DNA from: Granulicella mallensis
GTDB lineage: Bacteria > Acidobacteriota > Terriglobia > Terriglobales > Acidobacteriaceae
Assembly: GCF_014203225.1 (NCBI RefSeq)
Contig: NZ_JACHIO010000002.1
Location: 1-64,000 of the forward strand
Direction of reading: 5' to 3'
DNA length: 64,000 bases
Below are positions 34,265-43,715 of the stretch, piece by piece (within the stretch, counting starts at the first letter, position 1; each line of letters begins with the position of its first letter). The notes under the pieces were generated by a model. The model did not search any database. It was given only the letters and a program-made list of their open reading frames with translations, and was not told the DNA's origin. Both the position numbers and the translations under genes were made by a program.

Positions 34265-36181
34265 ATGCCTTTTACTCCCCGTACTCTTACCCTCGCCCTG
34301 ACAGCCCTGTCGCTGGGACTATCTGCCTTCGCGCAAACCCCGACCACGACTCCGGATATTCCGGCGAAGTTCACCGCTCCGAAGGACGACTACGACTACG
34401 TGAAGCGTGTGGAGATGGTCCCCATGCGCGATGGGGTCAAGCTTTATACCGTGATCGTAATTCCCAAGAGCGCGACCCACGCTCCGATCCTGCTGACTCG
34501 CACACCCTATAACGCTGCAGGCCGTGCGGCTCGGACGGAGTCTCCCCACATGCTGGATGAGTTGCCGCAGGGCGACGATGTCTTCGTCAAAGCTGGCTAT
34601 ATCCGCGTCTTTCAGGACGTACGCGGCAAGTATGGCTCCGAGGGCGAGTACCTCATGACTCCGCCGCCGACCGGCCCTCTCAATCCCAAGGGTCCGAATG
34701 ACACGACAGACGCCTACGACACCATCGACTGGCTGGTGAAAAACATCTCGCAGTCCAACGGCAAAGTCGGCATGCTCGGCTCTTCGTATGAAGGATTCAC
34801 GGTCGTGATGGCACTCATCCACCCGCATCCGGCGTTGAAGGTCACGGCTCCCGAGAGCCCCATGGTCGACGGCTGGATGGGCGATGACTGGTTCCACTAT
34901 GGAGCCTTTCGCCAGGTCAACCTTGATTACTACATCGAGCAGACAACGGCTCGTGGAGGCGGTCCTGCTATTCCGCGCGAAGGGTATGACGAATACACCA
35001 ACTTCCTGCGGAAGGGCTCTGCGGGAGACTTTGCCCGCGCTGGGGGCCTCGGACAGCTTCCGTTCTGGAAGAAGGTAGACGAGCATCCCGCATACGATGC
35101 CTTCTGGCAGGGACTGGCTCTCGATAAGGTCATGGCGGCACAGCCTCTCACTGTACCCACGATGTGGTTGCAGGGGCTATGGGACCAGGAAGATATGTGG
35201 GGCGCTATCCACAGCTACGCCGCGGTTGAGCCCAAGGATACAGCTAATGACAAGAACTACCTGGTGATGGGCCCCTGGCGGCACAGCCAGGTGAACACTG
35301 AAGGATTCTCCCTTGGGCCGCTGCTCTGGACCGGGGATACCACGCTACAGTTCCGGCGCGATGTGCTGCTGCCATTCTTCAATCAGTACCTGCTGGATGG
35401 AGCGCCAAAGGCTGACACTCCTCCCGTGCTGATCTACAACACCGGCGAAGACCATTGGGACCGCTTCAAGTCGTGGCCTCTGAGCTGCGAGACGAATTGC
35501 CCGTCGAAGCCTCGCGCGCTTTATCTGACGGCTAACGGTGGCTTGTCGTTCGATAGCCCAAATACTGCTAGCCTCAAGTTCGACGAATACGTCTCTGATC
35601 CGGCGAAGCCTGTGCCGTACAGACCGCGTCCGGTATTCACCGGCGACGGCGATGGCTGGAAGACATGGCTGGTTACCGATCAGCGCTTTGTCGATGGCCG
35701 CCCGGATGTTCTCACCTATGAGAGCGAATCGCTCACCGCTCCATTGCGTTTGAGTGGCGCGCCACAGGTAAGCCTGTACGCCTCCACTAGTGGAAGCGAT
35801 AGCGACTGGGTCGTAAAGCTGATCGATGTCTTTCCCGACACGGTGCCCTCAAAGCCGTCGATGGGCGGATATGAACTATCGGTCTCTTTGGACATCTTTC
35901 GCGGCCGCTATCGCACCAGCTTTGAGCATCCCGAAGCCATCGTTTCGGACAAGCCGCTGCTCTATCACTTCGGCCTGCCCACGGTGAACCATGTCTTTCT
36001 ACCGGGACATCGGGTGATGGTGCAGGTGCAGTCCACCTTGTTCCCGCTCTACGATCGCAATCCGCAGAAGTTTGTGCCGAACATCTTTGACGCGAAGCCT
36101 GCGGACTATCAAAAGGCAACGCAGCGCATCTGGCACACGCCGGGAGAAGCCAGCTTTATCAGCTTGCCGGTTGCACCCTAG
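34265..36181 (+). CDS. Secreted CocE/NonD-family alpha-amino-acid ester hydrolase-like protein
   Basis: 638 residues with a signal peptide ending at SAFAQ. It is an alpha/beta-hydrolase of the X-Pro dipeptidyl-peptidase/CocE group: VPMRDGVKLYTVIVIPK, then VFQDVRGKYGSEG. The nucleophile Ser is in GSSYEGF near residue 175, the acid in LWDQEDMWG near 307 and the His in GPWRHSQ near 340. A helical cap and the C-terminal jelly-roll domain (DWVVKLIDVFPD, RYRTSFEHPEA, GHRVMVQVQSTLFP) complete it. The closest characterised relatives are the alpha-amino-ester hydrolases acting on beta-lactam side chains and amino esters; the natural substrate is unknown. AAGGA lies six bases before the ATG. Confidence 0.9.
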   Translation: MPFTPRTLTLALTALSLGLSAFAQTPTTTPDIPAKFTAPKDDYDYVKRVEMVPMRDGVKLYTVIVIPKSATHAPILLTRTPYNAAGRAARTESPHMLDELPQGDDVFVKAGYIRVFQDVRGKYGSEGEYLMTPPPTGPLNPKGPNDTTDAYDTIDWLVKNISQSNGKVGMLGSSYEGFTVVMALIHPHPALKVTAPESPMVDGWMGDDWFHYGAFRQVNLDYYIEQTTARGGGPAIPREGYDEYTNFLRKGSAGDFARAGGLGQLPFWKKVDEHPAYDAFWQGLALDKVMAAQPLTVPTMWLQGLWDQEDMWGAIHSYAAVEPKDTANDKNYLVMGPWRHSQVNTEGFSLGPLLWTGDTTLQFRRDVLLPFFNQYLLDGAPKADTPPVLIYNTGEDHWDRFKSWPLSCETNCPSKPRALYLTANGGLSFDSPNTASLKFDEYVSDPAKPVPYRPRPVFTGDGDGWKTWLVTDQRFVDGRPDVLTYESESLTAPLRLSGAPQVSLYASTSGSDSDWVVKLIDVFPDTVPSKPSMGGYELSVSLDIFRGRYRTSFEHPEAIVSDKPLLYHFGLPTVNHVFLPGHRVMVQVQSTLFPLYDRNPQKFVPNIFDAKPADYQKATQRIWHTPGEASFISLPVAP

Positions 36182-36199
36182 AAACGATCGATTACCAAA

Positions 36200-36239
36200 C
36201 GCTCTCCGCCGACAGTTATGATTCTGTCAGCGGAGAGCG
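36200..36239. terminator. Hairpin between hydrolase and aldo/keto reductase genes
   Basis: CGCTCTCCGC-c-GACAG pairs with CTGTC-a-GCGGAGAGCG around an eight-base loop, 19 bp after the hydrolase stop codon. It lacks a T-tract. It ends about 34 bp before the next start, so it may also act in the leader of the reductase mRNA. Confidence 0.5.
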
Positions 36240-36272
36240 CCTGGCTTACCGCAGTCAAGGAGATTTAGACAG

Positions 36273-37313
36273 ATGAGTTATGTAGCTGAGACAAAGCGAT
36301 ACGAGGGTGCGCAGTTTCGCCAGTGCGGTCGATCGGGAATTGTGCTGCCACCGGTGTCGCTGGGGTTGTGGCAGAACTTCGGCGGCACGGACGTCTTCGA
36401 GACGGGCCGCGCGGTCGTACGGCGTGCATTCGATCGGGGCATGACGCACTTCGATCTTGCGAATAACTATGGGCCCCCGTATGGATCGGCGGAGGAGAAC
36501 TTCGGCCAGATTCTGCGCAAAGATCTTCACCCGTATCGGAACGAACTCATCATCTCGTCGAAGGCCGGCTGGGATATGTGGCCCGGCCCCTATGGCATGG
36601 GCGGATCGCGCAAGTATCTGCTGGCGTCTCTCGATGAGAGCCTGCAGCGCATGGGACTGGAGTACGTCGATATCTTCTACTCGCACCGTCCCAGCCTGGA
36701 TGTGCCGCTTGAAGAGACGATGGGAGCTCTCGCACACGCCGTGCGACAGGGCAAAGCTCTGTACGTGGGCATCTCGTCTTATAGCCCGGAGCGCACGCGA
36801 GAGGCAGCGAAGATCCTGCGGAGTGAAGGAGTGCCGCTGCTGATCCATCAACCCTCCTACTCGATGCTGAATCGCTGGATCGAAACGGAGTTGCTGGACA
36901 CCCTGGAGGATGTGGGTGCCGGCTGCATCGCGTTCTCTCCACTCGCCCAGGGACTACTGACGAACAAGTATCTCAATGGAGTTCCTGAGAACTCGCGCGC
37001 CAAGTCGGGAGGCGCGGGAGGATCGTTCCTGCAGTCGTTCCTGAATGAGAAGAATCTCAAGCAGGTGCGAGCTCTGAATGATATGGCTCAAGGCCGCGGA
37101 CAGACGCTCGCCCAGATGGCGATTGCGTGGGTGCTGCGCGACCAGCGAGTTACTTCAGCTCTTATTGGTGCACGCAATGTCGAGCAGCTTGATAACTCGC
37201 TTGATGCGGTGAAGAAGCTTGACTTCACACAGGATGAGTTGGATGCCATTGATCACCACGCTCAAGAGGGTGGAATCGATCTATGGAAGGGCGCTCGTGA
37301 AGGAACGGAGTAG
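36273..37313 (+). CDS. Aldo/keto reductase, YghZ-like (L-glyceraldehyde 3-phosphate reductase type)
   Basis: 346 residues forming an NADPH-dependent aldo/keto reductase barrel. The AKR14-type start YRQCGRSG-like (FRQCGRSGIVLPPVSLGLW) and the catalytic set are visible: Asp in HFDLANNYGPP (about 61), Tyr about 66, Lys in ISSKAGW (about 96) and His in FYSHRPS (about 138). The NADPH-binding tail ALIGARNVEQLDNSLDAV is intact. E. coli YghZ detoxifies methylglyoxal and reduces L-glyceraldehyde 3-phosphate; the same role is plausible but not shown. AAGGAG upstream supports the ATG. It is followed by a strong terminator, so it forms a single-gene unit. Confidence 0.92.
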   Translation: MSYVAETKRYEGAQFRQCGRSGIVLPPVSLGLWQNFGGTDVFETGRAVVRRAFDRGMTHFDLANNYGPPYGSAEENFGQILRKDLHPYRNELIISSKAGWDMWPGPYGMGGSRKYLLASLDESLQRMGLEYVDIFYSHRPSLDVPLEETMGALAHAVRQGKALYVGISSYSPERTREAAKILRSEGVPLLIHQPSYSMLNRWIETELLDTLEDVGAGCIAFSPLAQGLLTNKYLNGVPENSRAKSGGAGGSFLQSFLNEKNLKQVRALNDMAQGRGQTLAQMAIAWVLRDQRVTSALIGARNVEQLDNSLDAVKKLDFTQDELDAIDHHAQEGGIDLWKGAREGTE

Positions 37314-37329
37314 AGGTACGTACATGTAC

Positions 37330-37372
37330 ATCAATGGCCTGGCTTCAGCAGAAGCCAGGCCATTGATTTTTT
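37330..37372 (+). terminator. Rho-independent terminator after the aldo/keto reductase
   Basis: A 17-bp perfect stem (ATCAATGGCCTGGCTTC with its complement at 37351-37367) around AGCA runs into a T-tract. Very strong intrinsic terminator. Confidence 0.93.
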
Positions 37373-37432
37373 CCGCAATAGCCGTACTGTTTCACCTAGC
37401 CTTAACGCGACTACACACTCAATTGTGAAAAG

Positions 37433-39967
37433 ATGAAAAACATGGCGCATACACGACGTGATTTTCTTAAGGTTGCAGCAATGTTGTCAGGAGCTGCAGG
37501 CGTATCTGGCTTTCTTCCCGATTCCATTCAACGGGCTTTTGCCATCGAGCCGGAAGCCGGTTCTACCTATCTGGACGCCGAGCACATCGTTATCCTGATG
37601 CAGGAAAATCGCTCCTTCGACCACGCACTGGGAACGCTGCAAGGCGTTCGTGGGTTCAACGATCCGCGCGCTATCCGTCAGGCCAATGGCAACTCCGTGT
37701 TCGTACAGACCAATGCCGCCGGAGAATCGTATGCTCCCTGGCGATTGGATATCCGAGATACGCGCGTTACCTGGATGGGATCCATTCCTCACTCTCGTAA
37801 CAGCCAGGTCGATGCCTGGAACGAGGGACATCACGACGGATGGATCGAAGCCAAGCGCGCGTATTCGCCTGAGTACTCCCACATTCCTCTCACGATGGGG
37901 CACTACACCCGCAAAGACCTGCCGTTCTACTACGAGCTCGCGGATGCCTTTACGGTATGCGACCAGAACTACTGCTCCGTCATGACCAGCACGACACCGA
38001 ACCGCAGCGTCTTCTGGACCGGGACTGTGCGCGATGAGCAGCGTGCCGACTCCAAGGTCTTCATGCGCAACGACGAGATCATGAGCGGCGGCATGACCTG
38101 GAAGACCTATCCGGAGCGCCTGCATGAAGCTGGGATCAGTTGGAAGCTCTATCAGAATGAGTTGACGAACTCCGGCGGCATGAGCAGAGAAGAGTCGGCA
38201 TGGCTGTCCAACTTTGGCACGAACGTCCTGGAGGCTTTTGCGGCTTACAACATCGAAGCTTATCCGGGAAGCGTTCTGGCGATGCAGCAGCAGATCGCCT
38301 CGCTCACAAAGCAGATGACGAAGCTTCAGCAGACGGTAGCCAACGAACAGGACCCGGAGGCTGCGGCACGAATCCACATCCGGATCGAAGGCGATCAAAA
38401 GCGCATAGAGAAGATCAAAGCCTCACTGGCGAATAGCGGTGAAGCTCGCTACAAACAGCTCACACCCCAGCAACGTTCGCTTCATGATGCCGCCTTCGTC
38501 ACGAATGCGAATGATCCTCACTACAGGTCCCTGGACTCCATTGACTTCGAAGATGCAGGGAAGCCGTTGACGATGGAAGTCCCCAAGGGAGACATTCTGC
38601 ATCAGTTCCGTCAGGATGTGAATGAGGGTAAGCTCCCCACGATCTCCTGGCTGAGCTCGCCGGAGAAGTTTTCAGATCATCCGACATCGCCCTGGTACGG
38701 CGCATGGTACGTCTCCGAGGTCATGGACATCCTGACCAAGAACCCCGAGGTCTGGAAGAAGACGATCTTCATTCTTACCTATGACGAGAATGACGGTTAC
38801 TTCGATCACGCACCCTCCTTCGTAGCCGCCGACCCCAAGCGTCCGCAGACGGGCCGCGCCTCGGAAGGCATCGATACCGGTCTCGAATACAGCTATGCGA
38901 AGGACGAACTGGTCCAGGGCGTGCCCGAAAAGGAAGCGCGCTCCGGGCCCATCGGTATGGGCTTCCGTGTGCCCATGATCGTTGCGTCTCCCTGGAGCCG
39001 CGGCGGTTGGGTCAACTCCCAGCTCTTCGATCACACCTCGACGCTCATGTTCCTGGAGGAGTTCGTACAGAAAAAGCACGGCAAGACGGTCAGGGAAGAG
39101 AACATCAGCGCATGGCGCCGTTCTATCTCCGGCGACCTCACCTCCTGCTTCCGTCCTCACGATGCCAAGGAGACCAAGCTCGACTTTCTCGACCGGAACA
39201 AGTTCGTTGTCAGCATCCAGCAGGCTCGCTATAAAGAAGTACCTTCGAACTACAAGAAGCTGACGTCTGAACAAATAGCGGAGATCAACCGCAACCAGAC
39301 GAGCTCCGACTTGATGTCTCATCAGGAGAAGGGCATTCGCCCGGCGTGCTCGCTGCCCTACGAACTTTATGCAGAGGGCAAGCTAAGCGCAGACGGCAGC
39401 AAGTTCGAACTGCACATGAAGGCCGGCAACGACGTCTATGGAAAGCGCGCAGCCGGTGCTCCCTTCAATGTCTATCTGCGCAATACGAAGGGTGACGCGA
39501 CTCCCGGAATGATGGTTGCAACCTATGCGGTGAAACCGGGCGATACGCTCTCCGAGGAGTTTCCGCTGTCGCTCTTTGCGGACGGCCGCTACTCGATCGA
39601 CGTCCACGGACCGAACGGCTTCTATCGTTCCTTTACGGGCGAGCCTCAGGCGACCGGCCTGCAGGCGCGCACCTCCTACGAGCGGCAGAGTTCGCACCTG
39701 ACAGGCAATGTACAGGTCCTCCTGCATAATCCCGGAACCCAACCCCTCAAGGTCGCGGTACTGGATAACTCCTACAAGACTGGTACTGTGAACAAGACGA
39801 TCCGTGCCGGGCATGAGATGTCTGTTGTCCTGAATCTCAAGCACAGTCATGGCTGGTACGACTTCACCGTGACGGCGGACGGCGCAACGTCTGCAGCCCG
39901 CTATGCAGGCCGTGTAGAGACAGGCCGCTCCAGCTTTAGCGACCCTTTGATGGGTGGCCTCGTATAA
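37433..39967 (+). CDS. Tat-exported phosphocholine-specific phospholipase C
   Basis: 844 residues. A Tat signal (HTRRDFLKVAAMLSGAAG) is followed by the phosphoesterase fold of the non-haemolytic PlcN/PlcC family: HIVILMQENRSFDHALGTL, SVMTSTTPNRSVFWTG, ITWLSSPE-like (ISWLSSPEKFSDHP), ILTYDENDGYFDH and GFRVPMIVASPWSRGGWV. Two C-terminal DUF756 beta domains (about 640-830) end the protein. It should hydrolyse phosphatidylcholine or related lipids outside the membrane, releasing phosphocholine. An unusual coiled-coil-like insertion (LAMQQQIASLTKQMTKLQQ onward, about 283-340) interrupts the catalytic domain. ATG codons at 37433 and 37442 both fit. Confidence 0.92.
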   Translation: MKNMAHTRRDFLKVAAMLSGAAGVSGFLPDSIQRAFAIEPEAGSTYLDAEHIVILMQENRSFDHALGTLQGVRGFNDPRAIRQANGNSVFVQTNAAGESYAPWRLDIRDTRVTWMGSIPHSRNSQVDAWNEGHHDGWIEAKRAYSPEYSHIPLTMGHYTRKDLPFYYELADAFTVCDQNYCSVMTSTTPNRSVFWTGTVRDEQRADSKVFMRNDEIMSGGMTWKTYPERLHEAGISWKLYQNELTNSGGMSREESAWLSNFGTNVLEAFAAYNIEAYPGSVLAMQQQIASLTKQMTKLQQTVANEQDPEAAARIHIRIEGDQKRIEKIKASLANSGEARYKQLTPQQRSLHDAAFVTNANDPHYRSLDSIDFEDAGKPLTMEVPKGDILHQFRQDVNEGKLPTISWLSSPEKFSDHPTSPWYGAWYVSEVMDILTKNPEVWKKTIFILTYDENDGYFDHAPSFVAADPKRPQTGRASEGIDTGLEYSYAKDELVQGVPEKEARSGPIGMGFRVPMIVASPWSRGGWVNSQLFDHTSTLMFLEEFVQKKHGKTVREENISAWRRSISGDLTSCFRPHDAKETKLDFLDRNKFVVSIQQARYKEVPSNYKKLTSEQIAEINRNQTSSDLMSHQEKGIRPACSLPYELYAEGKLSADGSKFELHMKAGNDVYGKRAAGAPFNVYLRNTKGDATPGMMVATYAVKPGDTLSEEFPLSLFADGRYSIDVHGPNGFYRSFTGEPQATGLQARTSYERQSSHLTGNVQVLLHNPGTQPLKVAVLDNSYKTGTVNKTIRAGHEMSVVLNLKHSHGWYDFTVTADGATSAARYAGRVETGRSSFSDPLMGGLV

Positions 39968-39985
39968 CGTCATCGCTTCATAAAT

Positions 39986-40026
39986 AATGAAAGGGTCAGA
40001 GGCCTAGCCTTTGACCCTTTCATTTT
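39986..40026 (+). terminator. Terminator after phospholipase C
   Basis: AATGAAAGGGTCA (from 39986) pairs with TGACCCTTTCATT (to 40024) and continues into TTTTGC, 19 bp past the stop codon. The A-rich left arm also makes it usable in the opposite direction. Confidence 0.82.
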
Positions 40027-40083
40027 GCATTGCACCTTCTGCGAAAAGCTCTAAGCTGGAACGAACAAGGAGATACCTATTCC

Positions 40084-40722
40084 ATGCAATTCGATCTGGA
40101 ACAAGTTGCTGCAAGTGTCACCTATAAGTTGTTGATTGGTCTCGTTGCGCCGCGGCCCATTGCGTTGGTTACCAGCATGAATGAGGATGGCAGCCTGAAT
40201 GCGGCACCCTTTAGTTCTTACAACTATCTGTGCACCGATCCACCGATTATCGGAATGGGCGTCACAAATCGCCCGCAGGAGCATTTTGTTCCCAAGGACA
40301 CGGCCAGAAACATTCGGCGTACGGGCGAATTCGTCGTAAATGTCGTGACCGAGGACCTGGCGCAGCAGATGAACATCTGCGCCACCGACTTTCCCGCCGA
40401 GATCAATGAACTGGAGATGGCTGGCTTGACCACGGCACCCTCCCAGTCGGTGAAGGTACCCCGTATCGCACAGGCGCATGCGGCACTCGAATGCAGGGAA
40501 TTTACGACGATGGAGATTGGCCGCTCACGCATCATCCTTGGCAGGGTCGTTGCGATTTATATCGAAGACCAGTATGTAGACCCAGCCGGTCCCTACGTAA
40601 AGGCGGAAGAGTTGCACGCGATCGGCCGGATGAACGGTCTTGGAGCCTACGTGAAGACGAGGGACGCCTTCATGACGATTCCCCGAATCTCTTACGCAGA
40701 GTGGAAGGACGGTAAGCGGTAG
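40084..40722 (+). CDS. Flavin reductase-like (FMN-binding split-barrel) protein
   Basis: 212 residues matching the flavin-reductase-like domain family (PF01613): YKLLIGLVAPRPIALVTS near the start, NAAPFSSYNYLCTDPPIIGMG, and RRTGEFVVNVVTEDLAQQMN. The C-terminus (LGRVVAIYIEDQYVD, AIGRMNGLGAYVKT) is of the type annotated as flavin reductase or conserved FMN-binding protein. It probably binds FMN and uses NAD(P)H; its partner oxygenase, if any, is not nearby. The ATG at 40084 is chosen with AAGGAG 11 bases upstream, because the in-frame residues from 40030 are not conserved-looking. Confidence 0.85.
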   Translation: MQFDLEQVAASVTYKLLIGLVAPRPIALVTSMNEDGSLNAAPFSSYNYLCTDPPIIGMGVTNRPQEHFVPKDTARNIRRTGEFVVNVVTEDLAQQMNICATDFPAEINELEMAGLTTAPSQSVKVPRIAQAHAALECREFTTMEIGRSRIILGRVVAIYIEDQYVDPAGPYVKAEELHAIGRMNGLGAYVKTRDAFMTIPRISYAEWKDGKR

Positions 40723-40865
40723 CGGTACCCCCAGAATCCTCAGAATCGTGCAGCACAAGAGAATCCATGCCGTTTCACCCGTCAAATACAGCAGAGTACG
40801 GTGAAATATAGTGACAGCGCGGTGTCTCTTTTGAAAGGCTGTTACTGTGTGGGGCTCAAGACTCA

Positions 40866-43388
40866 ATGCTCAAGATCTTTCTTCTGGCTCAATTCGTCTT
40901 CTTCTCTCTGGGACTGCAAGCTCAAACGTCACCCTCTCTCGCGCAGTTTCAGCTGGAGAACGATTCGCTGGCGATCCACCATGTAGCTCAACCGCAACAG
41001 CCCTTTACGCTGGTGGGAGAGCATGCCGCCATTCTGGGAGAGCAGGACGGAACCTTTGAGCTCTGGCTCATGCCTATTCAGGTTTTGCGCAATGCCCACC
41101 TGACGGCACGGCTCCAAGGCTATGATTTCCCCATCGAGCTGAACAAGCTTGCGACCGATGTTGACGTCGAACCTGACCATACGACGATCACATACTCCCA
41201 TGCAGCCATCACGGTGCGGCAGCATATGTTCCTGCCCAGAACAGGAGCCTCGGGGATTGCATCCGCGGTGGTTCTCTTTGAGGTTCACGCGGTCCGGCCC
41301 GCGCAGATCACGCTGACCTTCGATCCCTCCATGACGATGGAGTGGCCTGCTCCCAACTTCGGGCCCACCAATGCCGGGTGGAGGGAGCGGCCAGGCGGAA
41401 GCGGCTATGTTCTGCAGACCAATAGCCCCGGACTCTATGGTGTAGTCGCCATGCCGGGCGCGACGCATGGAGAGATTCGCCCCTACCAGGAGCGCGCAGC
41501 GGAGCCACCAGCCGTCCTGACCTTCTCCTACGACCCAAAGCGCGATGACCACACCTTCTACCCGTTGCTTTGCGGCGTCTCCGACGCAGGCGGCCTGAAC
41601 CCACAGGCAAAGCAGGGAGCTGACCCGACGGGCGAGCTGCTCGACCGCGTTCTCGCACTCGAAGACCATATCCCCGAGCTCTATCGCTCGACAGCGGAGT
41701 ACTACAAACACTTTTTTGACGAGCGCCTGGACGTAACGACTCCAGACCCCCAGTTCGATAAAGCTCTCCGCTGGGCTGAGATCTCGGTCGATCAATCGCG
41801 CACGCCGCTCGCGAAAGGTACAGGCATGACCGCAGGATGGCTTCCTGCCGGAACCACCGCTAGACCAGGTTATGGCTGGTTCTTTGGGCGCGACGCTCTC
41901 TGGTCGCTCTACGCGATCAACAGCTATGGCGACTTTCAATTCAGCCGGGGAGCCCTTGAATTTCTTCTGTCGCAGCAGAGAGCAGACGGCAAGATCATGC
42001 ACGAGTTCTCGCAGACCGCCGGGCAGGTTGACTGGCGATCGATGCCGTACCAATACGCTGCAGCCGATGCCACACCCCTTCTGCTGATGGCAATGGACGA
42101 TTACGTTCGCATGAGCGGTGATGTGGAGTTTCTTCGCGCCCACTGGCAGGAGATCCTGCTAGCCTATCGTTTCACCCGCGCGCATACGACAGAGGGTGCG
42201 ATGGACAACTCGCAGGGCACCGGATGGGTCGAGGAGTGGCTGCCGCATAAGCCGGACCAGGAGATCTATATGGTTGCACTGGATGCCCAGGCCAACCTTG
42301 CCGTCTCACGGTTGGCAAAACTGATGGGCGACTCAAAGCTGGAAGCAGGTTCGCTCGAAACCGCGCGAACGGTGGAGGCGCGGCTTGCAGCCTATCGCTC
42401 TCCCACCGGGATCTACCGCTTCAGTCGCAATCATGACGGCTCCTTCGAGAATGTGCGATCGACCTTTCCGAGCGTAGCCTGGTGGACGGGCGACTTACAT
42501 CCGGCGGAAGCGGACAAGACCTTTGCCGACTGGGAGGGAAGTCACTTCACCGTCGACTGGGGTGTCCGGTCCGTAGCCAACACGCAGACGATCTACGATC
42601 CGATCAGCTATCACCGCGGTTCGGTGTGGCCGCTCTATACCGGATGGACAGCCATGGCGGAGTATCGTACAGGCCGCAGTCTTGCTGCGTTCGAGCACCT
42701 GCAATCGAGCGTGAGACTAACCGACTTACAGGACCCCGGAGCCATTACGGAAGTGCTTTCGGGAGAGTTCTACCAACCGCTCGCACGGAGCAGCTCCCAT
42801 CAACTGTGGTCCTCGGCGATGCTGCTGAGCCCGGCGATTCGCGGCCTCTTCGGCATCAATGCCGATGCCCTGAACCATCGGCTGACGATCTCTCCACAGC
42901 TTCCGGCGGACTGGAATCATGTCGCACTGCGCAATGTGACCGTGGGCAACACACGCTACAACGTAACGATGGATCGTAAAGGTCCCGAGCTTGTCATCGA
43001 TGCAGACTCAACGGAAGCGACTGTTCTGTGTCTTACGGCTGCTACGAACAATACCCCCTGCAACGAGCCGCCCGCATCGCATCACTCCCTGCATCTACCG
43101 CTCACCCCTGTAGAGGTAAGCCTGGGTGAGGAAGCAGAGACGCGACAGGGGATGCAGTCACAGCACATGCACGTGCTCAACGAGCAGCGTGAAGCAAAGT
43201 CTCTGACACTCACCCTGGAAGCGCCTGGTGGGAGCGATCAAACTCTCAAAGTCCGTCGCAATATGGACCACGCGGATAAGGCGCCCTCTCTAATGGTTAG
43301 CGGAGGTGAGTTACATGGCGATCTGCTTCAGGTACATGCGCCTTCAGGCGAGGGGTATCAAACCATGAAGGTAACGATTCGATGGTAA
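40866..43388 (+). CDS. Secreted six-hairpin (alpha/alpha)6 glycosidase, amylo-alpha-1,6-glucosidase-like
   Basis: 840 residues with a signal peptide ending LGLQAQ. The N-terminal 290 residues are a beta-sandwich as in GDE/GH-L clan enzymes. The middle part (about 300-690) is an (alpha/alpha)6 barrel with PGYGWFFGRDALWSLYAIN, ADGKIMHEFSQT, TGWVEEWLPHKPDQEIYM and YHRGSVWPLYTGW. These recall the glycogen-debranching C-terminal domain (GH133-like) and related trehalase/glucosidase families. FGRD and the Glu in GWVEEW are candidate catalytic positions. The last 150 residues are an extra beta domain. Exact family and substrate are uncertain. It stands alone between two terminators. Confidence 0.72.
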   Translation: MLKIFLLAQFVFFSLGLQAQTSPSLAQFQLENDSLAIHHVAQPQQPFTLVGEHAAILGEQDGTFELWLMPIQVLRNAHLTARLQGYDFPIELNKLATDVDVEPDHTTITYSHAAITVRQHMFLPRTGASGIASAVVLFEVHAVRPAQITLTFDPSMTMEWPAPNFGPTNAGWRERPGGSGYVLQTNSPGLYGVVAMPGATHGEIRPYQERAAEPPAVLTFSYDPKRDDHTFYPLLCGVSDAGGLNPQAKQGADPTGELLDRVLALEDHIPELYRSTAEYYKHFFDERLDVTTPDPQFDKALRWAEISVDQSRTPLAKGTGMTAGWLPAGTTARPGYGWFFGRDALWSLYAINSYGDFQFSRGALEFLLSQQRADGKIMHEFSQTAGQVDWRSMPYQYAAADATPLLLMAMDDYVRMSGDVEFLRAHWQEILLAYRFTRAHTTEGAMDNSQGTGWVEEWLPHKPDQEIYMVALDAQANLAVSRLAKLMGDSKLEAGSLETARTVEARLAAYRSPTGIYRFSRNHDGSFENVRSTFPSVAWWTGDLHPAEADKTFADWEGSHFTVDWGVRSVANTQTIYDPISYHRGSVWPLYTGWTAMAEYRTGRSLAAFEHLQSSVRLTDLQDPGAITEVLSGEFYQPLARSSSHQLWSSAMLLSPAIRGLFGINADALNHRLTISPQLPADWNHVALRNVTVGNTRYNVTMDRKGPELVIDADSTEATVLCLTAATNNTPCNEPPASHHSLHLPLTPVEVSLGEEAETRQGMQSQHMHVLNEQREAKSLTLTLEAPGGSDQTLKVRRNMDHADKAPSLMVSGGELHGDLLQVHAPSGEGYQTMKVTIRW

Positions 43389-43715
43389 AACCGTCGGCCC
43401 TTGCTGGTCGTCATCCCTAAACGGAGATGCTTCGTGCATAAAAGAAGAGGTCAGGCCCGTGAGCCTGACCTCTTCTTTATGTTTGAACCCGTTTCAAGGA
43501 TGTTCCCAGCAATGTGAGCCTTAATAAGTCGTAATACGATATAATCTAGACATGCGGTGAGCACATCTCAATCCAGCGTCAATCGGAGAGATGCCACCAG
43601 CCGTTATTCGAGAACTCGCAATGTTTCATTACAGCCTGCGGAAGCTCCTTCGCTTCAGCGAGAAGGCAGCCAGACTTGTTCTGAGGATAGACACGGTCGT
43701 ATAACCGGCAAGGAA
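43389..43715. other. Intergenic region before the ClC gene
   Basis: 327 bp without a gene. It contains the bidirectional terminator at 43441-43478 and a possible -10 element TATAAT at 43540-43545 without a good -35. An open frame from a GTG at 43557 runs into the ClC gene, but its first 53 residues do not look like a ClC N-terminus. Nothing else stands out. Confidence 0.5.
43441..43478. terminator. Bidirectional terminator after the glycosidase gene
   Basis: A 16-bp perfect stem, AAAGAAGAGGTCAGGC with its complement at 43463-43478, around CCGTGA. A-rich on the left and T-rich on the right of the stem. Confidence 0.85.

Noticed and set aside
33438..36181. MarC and CocE-type hydrolase as an antibiotic-resistance pair
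   Set aside because: They are divergent, MarC's resistance role is doubtful, and CocE/NonD enzymes have broad ester substrates.
40929..42143. 404-residue open frame antisense to the six-hairpin glycosidase
   Set aside because: No start context, no domains, and fully covered by a signal-peptide-bearing enzyme gene.
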